NCBI GenBank assembly: GCA_937871685.1
Contig: CALMOL010000222.1
Coordinates: 1-9,446, forward strand
DNA length: 9,446 nucleotides
Source: an uncultured Verrucomicrobiota bacterium
Lineage (GTDB): Bacteria > Verrucomicrobiota > Verrucomicrobiia > Chthoniobacterales > SZAS-18
Reading direction: 5' to 3'
Shown here: in pieces, positions 1-6,892 of the stretch
Numbering within the stretch: the stretch's first letter is position 1
Layout: each line of letters starts with the position of its first letter
Made by a program: the position numbers and the translations under genes
The notes under the pieces: generated by a model
Seen by the model: only the letters and a program-made list of their open reading frames with translations
The model's database searches: none
Told to the model about the DNA's origin: nothing

Positions 1-148
1 ACCCAGGGTAGGACTGCTTCGCAGGCTGATGTAGGATTCAACGCCTTCGGCGTCGAGAACCCGAGGCGTTGGAGAGCAACGTGGCGCTGGTCAGGCAGCT
101 GCCGGTTGGTCCGCCGAGTTGGCCCTATCGCCGACAACACCCTCGGGT

Positions 149-179
149 ACCGGGGCGCCGGCCCCCGCCGGCGCCCGGT
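149..179. other. Strong GC stem-loop
   Basis: The arms 149-162 and 167-179 are complementary over 13 base pairs with one bulged G, around a CCCC loop. It is followed on the plus strand by a pyrimidine-rich run without a clear U tract. It may help end transcription from either side or be part of a repeat element; the sequence does not decide. Confidence 0.5.
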
Positions 180-203
180 TCCTTCCTGTCCTGGGGCGTG
201 GAA

Positions 204-233
204 CCAAGGGGCTGTCCCCCGACAGCTCCTTGG
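204..233. terminator. Stem-loop just past the transporter stop
   Basis: The arms 204-216 and 221-233 pair over 13 positions around a CCCC loop. The only non-Watson-Crick position (210/227) is a G-U wobble in plus-strand RNA and an A-C mismatch in minus-strand RNA. The hairpin begins 4 bases past the stop of the minus-strand MFS gene, a usual place for a terminator. There is no U tract on either side, so intrinsic termination is uncertain; an mRNA-stabilising hairpin is equally possible. Confidence 0.35.
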
Positions 234-237
234 CTCG

Positions 238-1536
238 CTAGCCCAGATTTTCTCGCGGCGTGGCATACGAAAGTTTCAGGGTGGGTGAAAAGGGTGTGTC
301 CGCGGGGGCTAGCCGAGGCTCCAGCGCGGGCGCGAGGACGACGCTGGCCAAGCTGGTGAGGACGATGAGCCCGAGCGCGCCGGGCAGGCCGATCCCCTCG
401 GCAACGAATCCGATGATCGGTGGGCCCGCCAGAAACCCGAGGTAGCCCAACGTCGTCACCGTGGCCAAGGCCGCGCCCGGCGTCATGCCCGGGAAACGGC
501 CGGCCGCGGAAAACACCAGCGGCACGAGCGTCGCAAAACCGAGGCCCACGCCCGCGAAGCCGGCCAGTGCAGCCATTGACGACGGCACAAGCAGCGCCAG
601 CAAGAGACCAGCCGCCGCGGTGAGGCCGCCCAAGCGCGCGGTCTGGACCGGACCAAGGCGCGAGATCACGCGGTCGCCGCCGAAGCGGGCGAGCATCATC
701 GCCACCGAAAACGCCGCGTAGCCGGCCGCGGCCATGCCCTCGCCGGTCAGGCGCACATCGCGCAGGAACAGCGCGCTCCAGTCCGCCATCGCACCTTCAC
801 CGATCATCGAGCAGAGGCCGATGGCCGCCAAGGTGAGCAGCGCGCGCGAGGGCCGGGCCAAGCCAGGCTTGGCCTCCGCGGCAAGCGCGCGCTCGGTGAA
901 ATCCGTGCCCGGAAGATGGGACCCGGCCGCCAGGGCGAGCAGGGCGAACGCCGTCGCCGCGAGGGCGAAATGCACCAGCGGCCGGAAGCCCCCGGCCGCC
1001 ATCATTCCGCCCGTCGCGGCCCCGGCAAGCCCGCCCGCGCTGAAGAGCGCGTGCAACGACGACATGATCGGGCGGCCCTGGCGCCGCTCGGTCACCACCG
1101 CCTGTTCATTCATGGCCACGTCCAACGCTCCGTGCACCGCACCGAAGAGAAACAGCAGCGCCACGAAGGTCCAGCGCCCCACCGGGAGCGCGAGCAGCGG
1201 CAGCGCGGCGCACAACCCCAGCGCCGCCGTCCGCGTGCAGAAACGTCCGCCCCAGCGCGTGATCCAGCCGCCGCACAGCGGCATGGCCGTGACGGCGCCC
1301 GCCGCCAGCGCAAGGAGGGCGAGGCCAAGCTCGCCAGGCGTGAAAGCATGCTGCGCTTGGATCGCCGGAATGCGCGAGATCCACGCGGCGGTGATCGCGC
1401 CGTTCAGGAAGAACAATGCCGCCACGGCGCGCCGCGCCGTCCAGCGGAAGGCGGGCACCGGAGGGTAGTCGAGCAGGACGGCGCGGGCTCCCGCGTCGTT
1501 CAGGCTCGAAAGATCGTCTGGGGAAAAATTGCTCAC
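238..1536 (-). CDS. MFS transporter, YbjJ-like
   Basis: This is a major facilitator superfamily membrane transporter with about 12 hydrophobic helices, starting near residue 34 with RRAVAALFFLNG. Two blocks resemble the YbjJ-like branch: GALDVAMNEQA (about 136-146) and GRPIMSSLHALFSAGG (about 154-169), in and after helix 4. The branch is usually annotated as inner-membrane efflux or sugar-type permeases; the substrate cannot be read from sequence. The frame extends to a GTG at 1632 that overlaps the upstream phosphatase stop as GTGA. I prefer GTG at 1536 (432 aa) because the extra 32 residues are translated from two GC hairpins (1562-1603) and are Pro/Ala/Arg-rich. Neither start has a well-spaced ribosome binding site. 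It is probably co-transcribed with the phosphatase and controlled by the divergent GntR-LacI regulator. The family is secure; start and substrate are not. Confidence 0.88.
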   Translation of the reverse strand: MSNFSPDDLSSLNDAGARAVLLDYPPVPAFRWTARRAVAALFFLNGAITAAWISRIPAIQAQHAFTPGELGLALLALAAGAVTAMPLCGGWITRWGGRFCTRTAALGLCAALPLLALPVGRWTFVALLFLFGAVHGALDVAMNEQAVVTERRQGRPIMSSLHALFSAGGLAGAATGGMMAAGGFRPLVHFALAATAFALLALAAGSHLPGTDFTERALAAEAKPGLARPSRALLTLAAIGLCSMIGEGAMADWSALFLRDVRLTGEGMAAAGYAAFSVAMMLARFGGDRVISRLGPVQTARLGGLTAAAGLLLALLVPSSMAALAGFAGVGLGFATLVPLVFSAAGRFPGMTPGAALATVTTLGYLGFLAGPPIIGFVAEGIGLPGALGLIVLTSLASVVLAPALEPRLAPADTPFSPTLKLSYATPRENLG

Positions 1537-1561
1537 TGGCCGAGTTGGGCAGGTCACCCCT

Positions 1562-1603
1562 CCCGCCGCGGGACGGCGGGTCCATCCGCCCGCGAAGGCG
1601 GGC
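1562..1603. other. Paired GC hairpins between phosphatase and transporter
   Basis: Two perfect hairpins sit side by side: CCCGCCG-cggga-CGGCGGG at 1562-1580 and GCCCGC-gaag-GCGGGC at 1588-1603. They fall after the phosphatase stop and before the preferred transporter start. They may tune expression of the second gene by pausing, partial termination or mRNA protection, or be a copy of an intergenic palindromic repeat. If the transporter starts at 1632, they lie inside its coding region. Confidence 0.45.
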
Positions 1604-1628
1604 GCAAGGAACGGGGCGGGGGCGAGGT

Positions 1629-2495
1629 TCACGTGGCGAGCACGAGCTCGTTGGCGGGCGGCGCGGCCGGCGCGCCGTCCTCGTGGTGGAAGGTCAGCCA
1701 GTCGGTGCGGATCTTGTCCCAGTCCTGCAGCGCGAGGCCGTGCGAGGAGAAGAACCCGCGGATCTGCCGCGCGTCCCAGCCGAGCAAGTCCTCGAGGATC
1801 GGGATGAGGACGGAAAGGGAGTTGTCGGAAAGCACGGTGCGGCGCGCGATGCGGCCGATGCTCTTTGCCTTGGATACCGCCACGGTGAAGCCATCGCGGG
1901 AATTCACGTGGTGCATCACGTAGAGGTCCGAGGAACCGTCGCCCACGTAGATGGTGCGGTCGGGCGAGGTGTGGAGGCGGGATTCCAGCTCCTGTAGCAC
2001 GGCCACCTTGCCGTAGCCGGCCGGGACGCGAAGGATGTCGCCGATCTCGCCGGACCAGTCGTCCCAGCGGAACTCCGCGCCGAAGACGCGCTCCGGCGGC
2101 ACGATGCCCTCCAGGGCCGATTGGACCACCTCGCGCGGCGCGGCCGAGATCACGTAGAAATCGAACTGGTTGCCGCCGATGCTGCGTTCGAACAGGCGGC
2201 CGAGCATGCGCACGTCGTCCTTGAGCGGCACCTGCTTGCCCACCGCGTGGAGGTGCTCGCGGCGCACGCCGCGGAACTCCGGGTCATGCCGGAGCAGGTA
2301 GGCCAGCTCGGCGCCCTGGTTGACGAGCGTGGAGCGCGAGAGGCCGGAAATCTTCTCGTGGAAGCCGGGGATGCCGAGCATCTCCGCGAGGAGCTGGCCG
2401 GAGTCGTTGAACGACAGCGTCTGGTCGAAGTCGCTGACCACCAGATAGCGGTGACCCCCCTCAGCGAGGGCGGGATTTTCGGGGATGCGGTTCAT
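1629..2495 (-). CDS. HAD-superfamily phosphatase, phosphoserine-phosphatase-like
   Basis: This is a 288-residue haloacid dehalogenase-type hydrolase, probably a cytoplasmic phosphomonoesterase. The four HAD motifs are in order. Motif I is SDFDQT, with nucleophile D22 and general acid D24. Motif II is VISAAP with S117. Motif III is the lysine K163 in AGYGK. Motif IV is VGDGSSD, with D186 and D190 for magnesium. The helical insert between motifs I and II places it with subfamily IB (SerB- or MtnX-like), but the C-terminal tail after about 225 is longer than in plain SerB and the substrate is unknown. I start at ATG 2495 (MNRIPENP) because motif I then lies at the usual distance from the N-terminus; the frame runs upstream to 2630 across the divergent promoter region. 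It is probably the first gene of an operon with the MFS transporter and is divergent from the regulator. Confidence 0.85.
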   Translation of the reverse strand: MNRIPENPALAEGGHRYLVVSDFDQTLSFNDSGQLLAEMLGIPGFHEKISGLSRSTLVNQGAELAYLLRHDPEFRGVRREHLHAVGKQVPLKDDVRMLGRLFERSIGGNQFDFYVISAAPREVVQSALEGIVPPERVFGAEFRWDDWSGEIGDILRVPAGYGKVAVLQELESRLHTSPDRTIYVGDGSSDLYVMHHVNSRDGFTVAVSKAKSIGRIARRTVLSDNSLSVLIPILEDLLGWDARQIRGFFSSHGLALQDWDKIRTDWLTFHHEDGAPAAPPANELVLAT

Positions 2496-2542
2496 GGTGA
2501 AGTCAAAAACGCTAGGGCCGCCGTTTGGGGACGCGAGCAATG

Positions 2543-2550
2543 GTCTAGAC
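2543..2550. promoter_or_regulatory. Putative GntR-type operator GTCTAGAC
   Basis: GTCTAGAC is a perfect 8-bp palindrome in the 109-bp gap between the divergent phosphatase and regulator starts. It fits GTNTANAC, the pattern published for HutC-subfamily GntR operators, and the adjacent regulator has a GntR winged helix. Flanking bases do not extend the symmetry. Its position would allow control of both divergent units. An 8-bp match alone is weak; the location is the main support. Confidence 0.45.
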
Positions 2551-2564
2551 AGGATGTGCGAAAG

Positions 2565-2593
2565 TTGGCAGCACCGTCGCAAAGCTGATAGTA
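2565..2593 (+). promoter_or_regulatory. Candidate sigma-70-type promoter for the regulator
   Basis: TTGGCA at 2565-2570 matches the -35 consensus at five of six positions. ATAGTA at 2588-2593 follows after 17 bp, or GATAGT at 2587-2592 after 16 bp, and matches the -10 box only partly. Transcription would start only a few bases before the ATG at 2605, giving a leaderless or near-leaderless mRNA, in line with the missing ribosome binding site. The operator at 2543-2550 lies about 15 bp upstream of the -35 box. Confidence 0.25.
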
Positions 2594-2604
2594 ACAGATT
2601 TGCC

Positions 2605-3729
2605 ATGTCCGACGCTGACGCCGTTCCCAAGCACCGCGATATTTCCCGCCAGCTTTTGGCGGAGATCCTTGCCGGAAAATATCAGGCGACCGACCGCCTC
2701 CCGAGCGAAGCACAACTGGTGAAACGCTTCGGCGTTTCTCGTCCCACGGCGGCTCGGGCACTGCGCGACCTCCAAGACGAGGGCTTGATCGAGCGGCGGG
2801 CCGGCTCGGGCACCTACCTGCGGGAACAAGCCAAGCCGGCGTCGCTGCGCCAGCTTGGCCTGCTGGTGCCCGAGCGCGGCACCACGGAAATCTTCGAGCA
2901 GATCTGCGGCGAGCTTTCCTCGCTGGCGCGCGCGCACGACTACGCCCTGCTCTTCGGCGGCGCAGCCCTCGCGCCCGGCGAGGCGGACGCGAGCCGGGAG
3001 CACGCGCGGGCGGTGTGCGACCGCTTCGTCGAGCAGCGCGTGGCCGGGGTGTTCTTCGCGCCTTTCGAGACCGTGGCCGACCGCGAGGAGGTGAACCGCG
3101 ACCTGACCGAGCGCCTGCGCGGCGCGGGCATCCCGCTCGTGCTGCTCGACCGCGACGTGGTGGGCTTCCCGCGCCGCTCGTCCTTCGACCTCGTGAGCAT
3201 CGACAATTTCGCGGGCGGCTTCCTCATCGCCGAGCACCTGCTCAAGCTCGGCTGCAAGCGCCCCGTCTTCCTCGCGCGCCCCGGCTCCGCGCCGACCATC
3301 GACGCGCGCATCGCCGGGATGCGCGAGGCCCTCGACCGCGTGGGCCGCGCGTGGGCGCGCGAGTGGGTGCTGCTCGGCGACCCGGAAAAGCCCGGCTGGG
3401 TGCGCGCCCGCATCGCTGACGGCAGCTGCGACGCCGTGGTGTGCGCGAACGACCTCACCGCCGCGCAGCTTCTGCGCACGCTCGAAGGCCTCCACGTCCG
3501 CGTGCCGCGCGACCTGCGCGTGGCGGGCTTCGACGACGTGCCCTACGCGGCGCTGCTCACGCCCGCCCTGACGACGATGCATCAGCCCTGCCGCGACCTG
3601 GCGGTGACGGCCTTCCGCGCGCTGGCCGAGCGCATGGCCGACCCGGCCTTGCCCACGCGCACGCTGATGCTGGCGCCGCGCCTGGTCGTCCGCGAATCCT
3701 GCGGCGCCTATTTGCCGGGCGGGGGATGA
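2605..3729 (+). CDS. GntR-LacI-type hybrid transcriptional regulator (AraR-like architecture)
   Basis: This 374-residue protein joins a GntR winged helix-turn-helix (about 8-72) to a LacI/GalR periplasmic-binding-like sensor (about 82-368). The GntR domain shows [32 protein letters not shown] and SGTYL. The sensor shows [26 protein letters not shown] and [16 protein letters not shown] followed by LTTMHQP, the usual LacI-type C-terminal signature. Bacillus subtilis AraR has this architecture and is a sugar-responsive repressor, so a sugar or sugar-phosphate ligand is a reasonable inference. I start at ATG 2605 ([10 protein letters not shown]), which leaves a short lead before the winged helix; the open frame begins at 2485 but would overlap the divergent phosphatase. 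No Shine-Dalgarno is visible. Likely targets are itself and the divergent phosphatase-transporter operon via the site at 2543-2550. Confidence 0.93.
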   Translation: MSDADAVPKHRDISRQLLAEILAGKYQATDRLPSEAQLVKRFGVSRPTAARALRDLQDEGLIERRAGSGTYLREQAKPASLRQLGLLVPERGTTEIFEQICGELSSLARAHDYALLFGGAALAPGEADASREHARAVCDRFVEQRVAGVFFAPFETVADREEVNRDLTERLRGAGIPLVLLDRDVVGFPRRSSFDLVSIDNFAGGFLIAEHLLKLGCKRPVFLARPGSAPTIDARIAGMREALDRVGRAWAREWVLLGDPEKPGWVRARIADGSCDAVVCANDLTAAQLLRTLEGLHVRVPRDLRVAGFDDVPYAALLTPALTTMHQPCRDLAVTAFRALAERMADPALPTRTLMLAPRLVVRESCGAYLPGGG

Positions 3730-3813
3730 GGATTTGCGAGGAAGTCTCTTAGTCTGGGGAACGGCCCAGGCTGGAACGAGGTCACGCCCACCCGTCCAGC
3801 GCCCGATCCAAAC

Positions 3814-4371
3814 TCAGGCGGCGCCGGTCGCGGAAAGCTCGCGCAGCCGGAGCACCGTGAGCCAATTGCGCGTGGTCACGGGCGAGCCGGCCAGCCGGTT
3901 GATCAGCGCCGGCGAAAGCTTCGATCTCCCGCTGCCATCCGGGAAATAAAACCACAGCGCCTCGCCCACCTGGGCGACCCGCTCGCCACTCGCCCCGCGC
4001 GCCTCCAGGGCTGCCGCCGCGCCCGGCAGGAGCGGCGCCTTGGCGAGGGCGAGCAACAAGTAATTGGGCGTGTCCCGCGCCGCTTCCGGGAAAGGATTGC
4101 CCGCGGCATGGGCCGACCACTCCTCCGCCGTGCGGACGAGGACCGGGATCGTCAGGCCGAACTGCCGCTCCATCGCCTGCTCCAACTGCGCCTCCAGCGC
4201 GGCCGGCGCGCCCGCGGCCGTGAAGACCAAGTTGCCGCTTTGAAGGTAAGTCTGGACCGCCTGCCAGCCGAGCGCCTCCGCGAGCGCGCGCAACGCGGGC
4301 ATGGCCACCTTGTTGTGGCTGCCGAGGTTGATGCCGCGCAGCAAGCCGATGCAGGTCGAGGGACGTTTCAC
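3814..4371 (-). CDS. DUF1697 family protein
   Basis: This is a 185-residue cytoplasmic protein of the DUF1697 family, whose biochemical role is unknown. Family hallmarks run in order: LLRGINLGSHNKV (10-22), TYLQSGNLVF (41-50), GNPFP (91-95), GRSKLSP (148-154) and TTRNWLTVLRL (166-176). I chose GTG at 4371 because it puts LLRGIN near residue 10 as is typical and gives the usual length of about 180. An ATG at 4485 in the same frame would add 38 unrelated residues and overlap the divergent membrane-protein gene. No ribosome binding site is seen at either. It converges with the regulator across 84 bp, which hold only a weak CTGGG/CCCAG hairpin (3754-3769), and diverges from the gene at 4479. It looks like a stand-alone gene. 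Confidence 0.85.
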   Translation of the reverse strand: MKRPSTCIGLLRGINLGSHNKVAMPALRALAEALGWQAVQTYLQSGNLVFTAAGAPAALEAQLEQAMERQFGLTIPVLVRTAEEWSAHAAGNPFPEAARDTPNYLLLALAKAPLLPGAAAALEARGASGERVAQVGEALWFYFPDGSGRSKLSPALINRLAGSPVTTRNWLTVLRLRELSATGAA

Positions 4372-4478
4372 GTTGGGAAGGATGCGACCGACGCGCGGCC
4401 GATCTGCGCCGACGCTATCGTGATGCGCCGGGCACGACCAGCCGAGTTGGTTCAAAGTTCCCGCGCTTTCCTCCTCCC

Positions 4479-4901
4479 GTGCCAAACAAGTTTCTCCTGA
4501 CGGCCGCGGCCCTGAGCGCGCTCGCCTCGCTGCTGCACGTCGGAGTAATCTTCGGCGGCGGATCGTGGTATCGGTTCTTCGGCGCGGGCGAGCGCATGGC
4601 GCGCATGGCCGAGGCTGGCCACTGGTATCCCGCCGTGGTCACCGTCGGCATCGCGTTCGTGCTGTTTGTCTGGGCGATGTTTGCGCTCGCCGGGGCAGGC
4701 GCGATCCGCATGCCGCCCTTCGCCAAGCCGGTGCTCTGCCTCATCACCGCCATCTATCTGCTCCGCGGCCTCGTGCTCGTCCCGTCGCGGCTCTTCGCCA
4801 CGCCGCCGGCCACGCCGTTCTGGATCTGGAGTTCCGCGATCTGCCTCGGGTATGGCATCGTTCATCTCGTCGGCTTGGCCCAAATCTGGTCCCGGCTGTG
4901 A
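4479..4901 (+). CDS. Small four-helix membrane protein, unknown function
   Basis: This 140-residue protein starts at GTG 4479 (MPNKFLLTAAAL). Four hydrophobic segments are visible, at about 5-26, 51-73, 82-102 and 114-136, linked by short loops. The first loop carries FGGGSWYRFFGAGERMARM and the third carries PSRLFATPPATPFW. I do not recognise a named domain; similar small integral membrane proteins are usually annotated as hypothetical. The methyltransferase gene starts 4 bases after its stop, so the two are very likely co-transcribed. There are no catalytic-looking motifs. The call as a real membrane protein gene rests on length, hydrophobic pattern and tight spacing. Confidence 0.8.
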   Translation: MPNKFLLTAAALSALASLLHVGVIFGGGSWYRFFGAGERMARMAEAGHWYPAVVTVGIAFVLFVWAMFALAGAGAIRMPPFAKPVLCLITAIYLLRGLVLVPSRLFATPPATPFWIWSSAICLGYGIVHLVGLAQIWSRL

Positions 4902-4905
4902 TGTT

Positions 4906-5541
4906 ATGAACACCCAAGCCAGCTACGACCGCGTGGCGGACGAATACGTCCGGCGCCTCTGCGATGAACTGCGGCACAAGCCGCTCGACCGGCAGCTCCT
5001 CGACCGCTTCGCGGCGAGCGTGCGCGACATCGGCCCGGCGTGCGAACTCGGATGCGGACCGGGTCACGTCACCCGCTATCTCCGCGAGCGCGAAATCGAC
5101 ATCAGCGGCGTGGATCTGTCGGCGGAAATGGTGGCGCGGGCGCGAGCCTTGAACCCAGGCATCACCTTCCACCAGGGCGACATGCGGGCGCTTCCTGTGC
5201 CCGACGCCATGTGGGCCGGCATCGTGGCCTTTTACTCCCTCATCCACATTTCGCGCGCCGAGATGGTGGCCACGCTCCGGGAGCTTCGGCGCGTCCTTCG
5301 GCCGGGCGGGCTCCTGCTGCTGAGCTTCCACCTCGGCGACGATTTCCTCCATCTCGACGAGTTGTGGGACCAAAAGGTGAACGTGGACTTCCACCATTTC
5401 CGCACCCCCGAGATGATCGGCTTCCTCACGGCGGCCGGCTTCGAGATCGAGGAAGCCATCGAGCGCGATCCCTACCCCGACGTGGAGCACCAAAGTCTCC
5501 GCTCCTATATCTTCGCCCGCCGGCCAGCGAGCAAACCATGA
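4906..5541 (+). CDS. Class I SAM-dependent methyltransferase
   Basis: This 211-residue cytoplasmic enzyme has the Rossmann-fold methyltransferase pattern. An N-terminal YDRVADEYVRR precedes motif I ELGCGPGHVTRYL (47-59), which binds S-adenosylmethionine. GVDLS (68-72) ends with acidic D70 for the ribose. QGDMRALP (90-97) and the post-motif LRRVLRPGGLLLLSFH (127-142) follow, then TPEMIGFLTAAGFEIEEA near the C-terminus. It resembles the UbiE/Tam-like Methyltransf_11/25 group; the acceptor cannot be assigned. The start is ATG 4906, 4 bp after the membrane-protein stop. An alternative frame reaches back to 4666 but would overlap that gene. Its TGA overlaps the next ATG as ATGA, suggesting translational coupling with the small protein downstream. 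Confidence 0.92.
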   Translation: MNTQASYDRVADEYVRRLCDELRHKPLDRQLLDRFAASVRDIGPACELGCGPGHVTRYLREREIDISGVDLSAEMVARARALNPGITFHQGDMRALPVPDAMWAGIVAFYSLIHISRAEMVATLRELRRVLRPGGLLLLSFHLGDDFLHLDELWDQKVNVDFHHFRTPEMIGFLTAAGFEIEEAIERDPYPDVEHQSLRSYIFARRPASKP

Positions 5542-5894
5542 CCAAGAAACAGCTCATCGGCACCTGGAAGCGAGATGGTCTCGGCCAATGGATTCACCTG
5601 CACGCCGATGGCTCCGCGCTTTGCGAGGTTCTCATCCCCTCCCAGCCCATCCACGAGTCGGACGCCACGTGGAAGTGGGTCAGCCCGAAGCGCTGGCAAC
5701 TGCGCCTGCGCATCGACCCGCAGTCGGACAATCCTAGCCTCAAGGAGGGCGGCACCGAAGTGATCGATTATCGCATCATCACCTCCTCGCCAGGACACAT
5801 GGCCTGCGCCGTTTACGACTACGAGCATCCCTTCGAAGTTCACCAAGACTTCAACGGAAGCGGCAGAGCTAGGCTACGCCGCAAACGACTTTGA
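5538..5894 (+). CDS. Small lipocalin-like hypothetical protein
   Basis: This 118-residue protein begins at the ATG in the ATGA overlap with the methyltransferase stop, which fixes the start well. The opening LIGTWKRDGLGQWIHLHADG resembles the first strands of lipocalin-like or calycin small beta-barrels (an xLxGTWK start and a DG-containing turn). An alternating strand pattern, ATWKWVSPKRWQLRLRI, follows at 43-59. There is no signal peptide and no catalytic motif, and the C-terminus is basic (ARLRRKRL). It is less GC-rich than the methyltransferase gene. Function is unknown; ligand binding is only a guess from the fold resemblance. Gene order suggests it works with, or is merely co-expressed with, the methyltransferase. 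Confidence 0.7.
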   Translation: MTKKQLIGTWKRDGLGQWIHLHADGSALCEVLIPSQPIHESDATWKWVSPKRWQLRLRIDPQSDNPSLKEGGTEVIDYRIITSSPGHMACAVYDYEHPFEVHQDFNGSGRARLRRKRL

Positions 5895-5916
5895 CCCTGA
5901 GATGTAGCCTTCTCGC

Positions 5917-6336
5917 TTGGACGCTTCCCCCGCCCCCGCCAAGGCTTCTGCGCCCGGAACGATGGGCGACTTCTTCACAGGCGTCATGACGTGCTGCCTG
6001 ATGAGCTTGTTTCTCGGCGTGCTTCTTCCCGGCGGGATGGTCACTTGGCTCATCCTTTCCGAATCCGAGCCTTATGACCTCTCTCCGACTCAAAGCTCCG
6101 ACGCTTTGGTTCGCGTGAAGCAGCGCCTGGCGGGTCCGCCCGATTACCTCAAGCGTGAGCTGCTCAACCAAATGATCCCGGAGCGAACCGACTACCAGTC
6201 AGAGCAGAAGATCACCCGCTACACATTCCGCTACCTCGACCACCAAAAGAGACAGAACGCGCGGATCCTTGTCTCCATGGGTGGGGGCTTTGGTGAAGAG
6301 GAATCGGTGACATTCGAGGATTACGTTCCGCAATGA
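5917..6336 (+). CDS. Single-pass membrane protein, unknown function
   Basis: This is a 139-residue protein if TTG 5917 is the start, or 124 residues from ATG 5962 (MGDFFTGV), which may be the true start. One long hydrophobic helix lies at about 20-47 of the longer form (TGVMTCCLMSLFLGVLLPGG onward). A polar tail of about 90 residues follows, with charged stretches (ALVRVKQRL, RYTFRYLDHQKRQ) and an acidic end (FGEEESVTFEDYVPQ). I recognise no domain. It starts 22 bp after the preceding gene and may be the last member of that transcription unit. Its base composition is closer to balanced than the upstream regulator. Confidence 0.6.
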   Translation: MDASPAPAKASAPGTMGDFFTGVMTCCLMSLFLGVLLPGGMVTWLILSESEPYDLSPTQSSDALVRVKQRLAGPPDYLKRELLNQMIPERTDYQSEQKITRYTFRYLDHQKRQNARILVSMGGGFGEEESVTFEDYVPQ

Positions 6337-6433
6337 ATGTCGCCAATGCCGGCCGCGCCCTGAGTTTTCGACCTGGGGGGAGAGGCTGGTTGCCGCCGCG
6401 TTTTCCGTCGATTAATCCCGAACCATCAAACGC

Positions 6434-6892
6434 ATGAGCCACTTCACCTCTCTCGATCTCACGCAACGCCCGCCGCGCAGTCCGCGGGTGACGCTCGGCG
6501 GCTACGTCCTCCTGCCCCGCGTCCTCGACAAATGTCGCGCATCCATCTCCGGGAAAAATGGCGAGTTCCGCTTCGGCGCCAAAGGCATGGATCGGCACTT
6601 TCTGAACTTCGCCGGCATCGACGAAGCCGCGCTGAAGGCCGAGGTCGCCACCGGCAAAACGGACAGCGAGATGCTCGCCTGGGTGCAGGCCAATTCGAAG
6701 ACGCCGCGCGAGCCGTGGGAAATCGCCCAGTGGAGCAGCTACCATCTCCAGCGCACGCCCGACAGCGACGCCGAGACGCTGCAGTTCTTCGTCGAAGCCG
6801 TCGCCAAATTTTCGACGACGCGCGAAGACATCAGGACGTGGTTCGACCTCCTCGATCTCGACGACTACGTGAGCTTCGGCGGTCAGCCCTGA
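6434..6892 (+). CDS. DUF5069 domain-containing protein
   Basis: This 152-residue soluble protein resembles DUF5069. The N-terminal block LTQRPPRSPRVTLGGYVLLP with RVLDKCRA (9-36) is the family's most recognisable part. GKTDSEMLAWV (74-84), PREPWEI (91-97) and the C-terminal TWFDLLDLDDYVSFGG agree. The family is frequent in Verrucomicrobiota and Planctomycetota and has no established function. The start at ATG 6434 places the motif at the usual distance. The 97 bp before it hold no clear promoter; TTGCCG at 6390 with ATTAAT at 6411 is a poor candidate. The cupin frame opens directly after its stop. Confidence 0.88.
   Translation: MSHFTSLDLTQRPPRSPRVTLGGYVLLPRVLDKCRASISGKNGEFRFGAKGMDRHFLNFAGIDEAALKAEVATGKTDSEMLAWVQANSKTPREPWEIAQWSSYHLQRTPDSDAETLQFFVEAVAKFSTTREDIRTWFDLLDLDDYVSFGGQP

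Larger units (their letters stand above)
1..237. other. Hairpin-rich non-coding left edge
   Basis: I see no convincing gene here. Plus-strand frame 1 is open to about 288, but it is rich in Arg, Gly and Pro and looks like chance in GC-rich DNA. The stretch is packed with short inverted repeats: CTGC-TTC-GCAG at 14-24, ACGCC-TTC-GGCGT at 41-53, CGTTG-GAGAG-CAACG at 67-81 and GGCAGCTGCC at 94-103, then two long stem-loops listed separately. The CCTTCGG-capped hairpins resemble dispersed intergenic repeats of Verrucomicrobiota and Planctomycetota genomes, but that is an impression, not a match. It could also be the 3' part of a structured RNA starting outside the window. I found no tRNA, tmRNA, SRP RNA or RNase P signature. 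Confidence 0.4.

Noticed and set aside
1..150. tRNA, tmRNA, SRP or RNase P RNA at the left edge
   Set aside because: I found hairpins but no T-loop, CCA end, SRP tetraloop core or RNase P conserved blocks.
734..1923. Long plus-strand frames (734-1468, 916-1923) opposite the transporter and phosphatase
   Set aside because: They are Arg/Ala/Pro-rich antisense shadows of genes with clear domains on the minus strand.
2545..3582. 345-residue minus-strand frame across the regulator
   Set aside because: It is His/Arg/Ala-rich low-complexity sequence antisense to a well-supported GntR-LacI-type gene, and it would cross the divergent promoter region.
3754..3769. Terminator between the regulator and the DUF1697 gene
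   Set aside because: A 5-bp CTGGG/CCCAG stem without a U tract is too weak to call.
4744..5493. 249-residue minus-strand frame opposite the methyltransferase
   Set aside because: It is an antisense shadow with no recognisable motif; the plus-strand gene has complete methyltransferase motifs.
6390..6416. Promoter before the DUF5069 gene (TTGCCG and ATTAAT)
   Set aside because: The spacing is only 15 bp and both boxes match poorly; it is not distinguishable from chance.
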